Below, in pieces: positions 61,248-64,000 of a stretch of 64,000 nt of DNA. Position 1 is the first letter of the stretch; every line of letters begins with the position of its first letter. The stretch comes from a bacterium (lineage in GTDB: Bacteria; Desulfobacterota; Binatia; DP-6). Under the pieces are notes generated by a model, which was given only the letters and a program-made list of their open reading frames with translations, was not told where the DNA came from and ran no database searches. The stretch spans positions 310,001-374,000 of the forward strand of contig JAHCID010000004.1 in NCBI GenBank assembly GCA_026129405.1, given 5' to 3'. The translations under genes and the position numbers were made by a program.

Positions 61248-62608
61248 ATGCATGCTGCTTCGCTGGCGCTGCTCGCCCTGATCCCGATGGTGCTCGACGC
61301 GGCGTCCGCCGGCGCCGCGAAGCGCTCGCCGTGCGGCGACACGGCCTGGGTGGTCGAGGACGCCCCGATCCTGCCTGGAGACGCCTCCCTCCAGCACAAC
61401 GGCATCGTGCTGCGCGACGGGACGCTGGCCGTCGGCGGCGGCTGTGCGCCGGTGAAGGCGAAGCGCAAGGCGGGCAAGCAGGGGACGCGCCTCGCGGCCC
61501 GCTGGAAGACCTGTGCGGACGTCGCAGGGCCGGTGCGCTTCAAGGGCCGGACCGACCGGGCGTGCGGCACGCTCGCCGGCAGGTTGCGGGCGCGCCGGGG
61601 CGGCGTCGAGCGGGCGATCGCCGGGGTCGCCGTTCCGACCGGGCCGGTCGCGGGCCGGGTACGCATCGTCCGTCGCGTCGCGGTGCCCGCCGACGCGCGC
61701 GCCGGCGTCGTCGGCTACCGCGCCGAGCTCGAGGCGGGCGGCAGGACGGTCGCCGCCGACGGCGCGCGCGTCGACGATCCGCCGGCCGGGGCGGGCGGCT
61801 GGCTCGTGCGCTTCGGCGCGCACGCGACGACGACGCGCGCCGACGGCACGTTCGCGCTGACCCTTGAGGGGGCGCCTGCCACCCAGGGCGAGCTGTCCCA
61901 TCCCGGGCAGCCCGACGACGTCGCGGTCGTGTTCTTCGCCGTGCCGCACCTCGCGCCTGCGGGAGCGATCCCGGTGCCCGTCGACGTGGTGGTCACGACC
62001 CAGGGCCCGTGCGGCATGGAGCCGGAGGCGGCGGACGACCCGCCGTACTGCGCGGCGCTGCCTCCCGCGCCGCTCGGGCGCGGGGCCGGCGCGCCTCGTC
62101 ATGCGGCGCACGGCGGCCACGCCCACGCCGCGCACGGGGCCGGTGGCGACGTGCCCGTCACCGGCGCGGCGACCTACACCTGGACCGCCGGCGCGCTCGG
62201 CACCTATCCGACGCTCGCGGGTGGCAGATGCGCCGACGAGGACGGCGGCTTCGGGCTGAGCGGCGAGACCGTGCTGGGCGTCCTCACGAACTACCTGTTC
62301 AGCACCTGCCACGATCAGATCCTGTCCGGCTGCTGCGACAACGAGCTGGGAAGCCTGACGGTGTCGGCGAAGACGGCGTTCGGCAGGATCACGGGCTTCA
62401 AGCCCACGCCGTGCGACAAGAACCACCAGGGGCGCCTGTGCCAGGAGGTGCTCCAGGGCGACGTGGCGGTGCGGGTGCCCGCCGGCGTCGCGAGCGGGCA
62501 GCCGCAGGTGCGCAACGTGTTCGGCTTCCCGGTACGCGTGACCCAGCCCGTCGTGCCCGGCACGCCGGTGCCCATCACCGTCCACCACAACGGCTGCTAC
62601 GGCGACAC
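61248..62608 (+). pseudogene. secreted cysteine-rich protein, 5' part, cut by IS3 element
   Basis: About 453 codons remain before the insertion. The product starts with a leader (SLALLALIPMVLDAASAGA), then a beta-rich region, a His/Ala/Gly stretch (HAAHGGHAHAAHG) and a cysteine-rich part (CHDQILSGCCDNEL). The insertion point is in the Thr of GDTIV; joining across the element gives GDTIVAKTVDELQG in frame at 63921. The family is not recognised. As it stands, the protein would run into the element and end at 62828. Confidence 0.75.
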
Positions 62609-62635
62609 TGAACCGTCCCGGCTTTCCCGGAGGCT
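62609..62635. repeat. left terminal inverted repeat of the IS3 element
   Basis: Outer 13 bases TGAACCGTCCCGG and inner 7 bases GGAGGCT match the reverse complement of the right end; differences at positions 14, 17 and 18. Confidence 0.92.
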
Positions 62636-62658
62636 CCAGATGTTGAGAGGATGGAGCC

Positions 62659-63887
<1,229 letters not shown>

Positions 63888-63890
63888 CCC

Positions 63891-63917
63891 AGCCTCCGGC
63901 GAACCCGGGACGGTTCA
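63891..63917. repeat. right terminal inverted repeat of the IS3 element
   Basis: Reads AGCCTCC through CCGGGACGGTTCA on the plus strand, the reverse complement of the left end with three differences. The next three bases are CAC, the target duplication. Confidence 0.92.
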
Positions 63918-64000
63918 CACCATCGTCGCGAAGACGGTCGACGAGCTGCAGGGCGGGCTCAGCGGGAGCGTGGTCACGGCGAACGGGGTCACGAGGATCC
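63918..64000 (+). pseudogene. 3' part of the gene cut by the IS3 element (continues beyond the window)
   Basis: After the CAC target repeat the original reading resumes (IVAKTVDELQGG, LSGSVVTANGVTRI) in frame with the upstream part once the element and one target copy are removed. The gene runs past the window edge. Confidence 0.7.

Overview
The window is very GC-rich DNA, by eye about 70% or more, from a Gram-negative bacterium. An outer-membrane DUF481 barrel, a lipoprotein cytochrome, a lipoprotein-style lipobox and many exported proteins support a two-membrane cell. Secreted proteins with threonine-only linkers and cysteine-rich repeats, together with many acyl-CoA dehydrogenases, acyl-CoA ligases, enoyl-CoA hydratases and an LLM flavin oxidoreductase, resemble what I know of uncultured Deltaproteobacteria-like lineages such as Binatota. 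That placement is inference. No rRNA, tRNA, CRISPR array or prophage was seen.

Layout. 0-3.5 kb: DUF481 barrel, pterin-synthase-like enzyme, small lipoprotein cytochrome, nitroreductase, Crp-type regulator. 3.6-6.7 kb (minus): a MoaD/ThiS-like protein, a decayed beta-propeller pseudogene, then feoB-feoA. 6.9-8.3 kb: a twitch-type radical SAM protein. 8.4-12 kb: a compact type II fatty-acid cluster (ACP, KAS III, KAS II, an unknown 110-residue protein, FabI-like reductase), followed to 17.5 kb by two acyl-CoA dehydrogenases, an EthD protein, two DsbA-fold enzymes, a GFA protein and 3-methyladenine glycosylase. 17.5-19.8 kb: a MotA/MotB-like pair and a divergent HisI. 20-26.8 kb: PucR-type regulator, a secreted lipase with cysteine-rich repeats and a threonine tail, a large secreted Ig-like protein, and an RRM protein. 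27-30.3 kb (minus): remnant of a DUF4143 ATPase, acyl-CoA ligase, alpha/beta hydrolase, AhpD-like protein. 30.4-43.5 kb: mixed single genes (zinc peptidase, SDR, copper-storage-like Csp, FAD oxidoreductase, acyl-CoA dehydrogenase, NRDE, LLM oxidoreductase, DUF4215 protein, Ogt, nuclease-fold enzyme, CPT-like kinase, MtgA, substrate-binding-like protein). 43.8-52 kb: choice-of-anchor A surface protein, UbiB kinase, glyoxalase-like protein, BON protein, acyl-CoA ligase, beta-propeller protein. 52.4-61.2 kb: Gdx/SugE exporter, an acyl-CoA ligase with two enoyl-CoA hydratases, SnoaL-like and isochorismatase-like proteins, a Kazal-type secreted protein and two PaaK-type ligases. 61.2 kb to the end: a secreted-protein gene cut by an intact IS3-family element.

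How it works together. Most enzymes activate or process acyl-CoA or acyl-ACP substrates, suggesting a metabolically flexible lipid or aromatic degrader. Many neighbours overlap by 4 bases (ATGA or GTGA), implying translational coupling. The main oddities are a recurring 16-base sequence that supplies gene stop codons, several single-base frameshifts (decay or assembly error), enzyme paralogues lacking their usual catalytic residues, and the fresh IS3 insertion.
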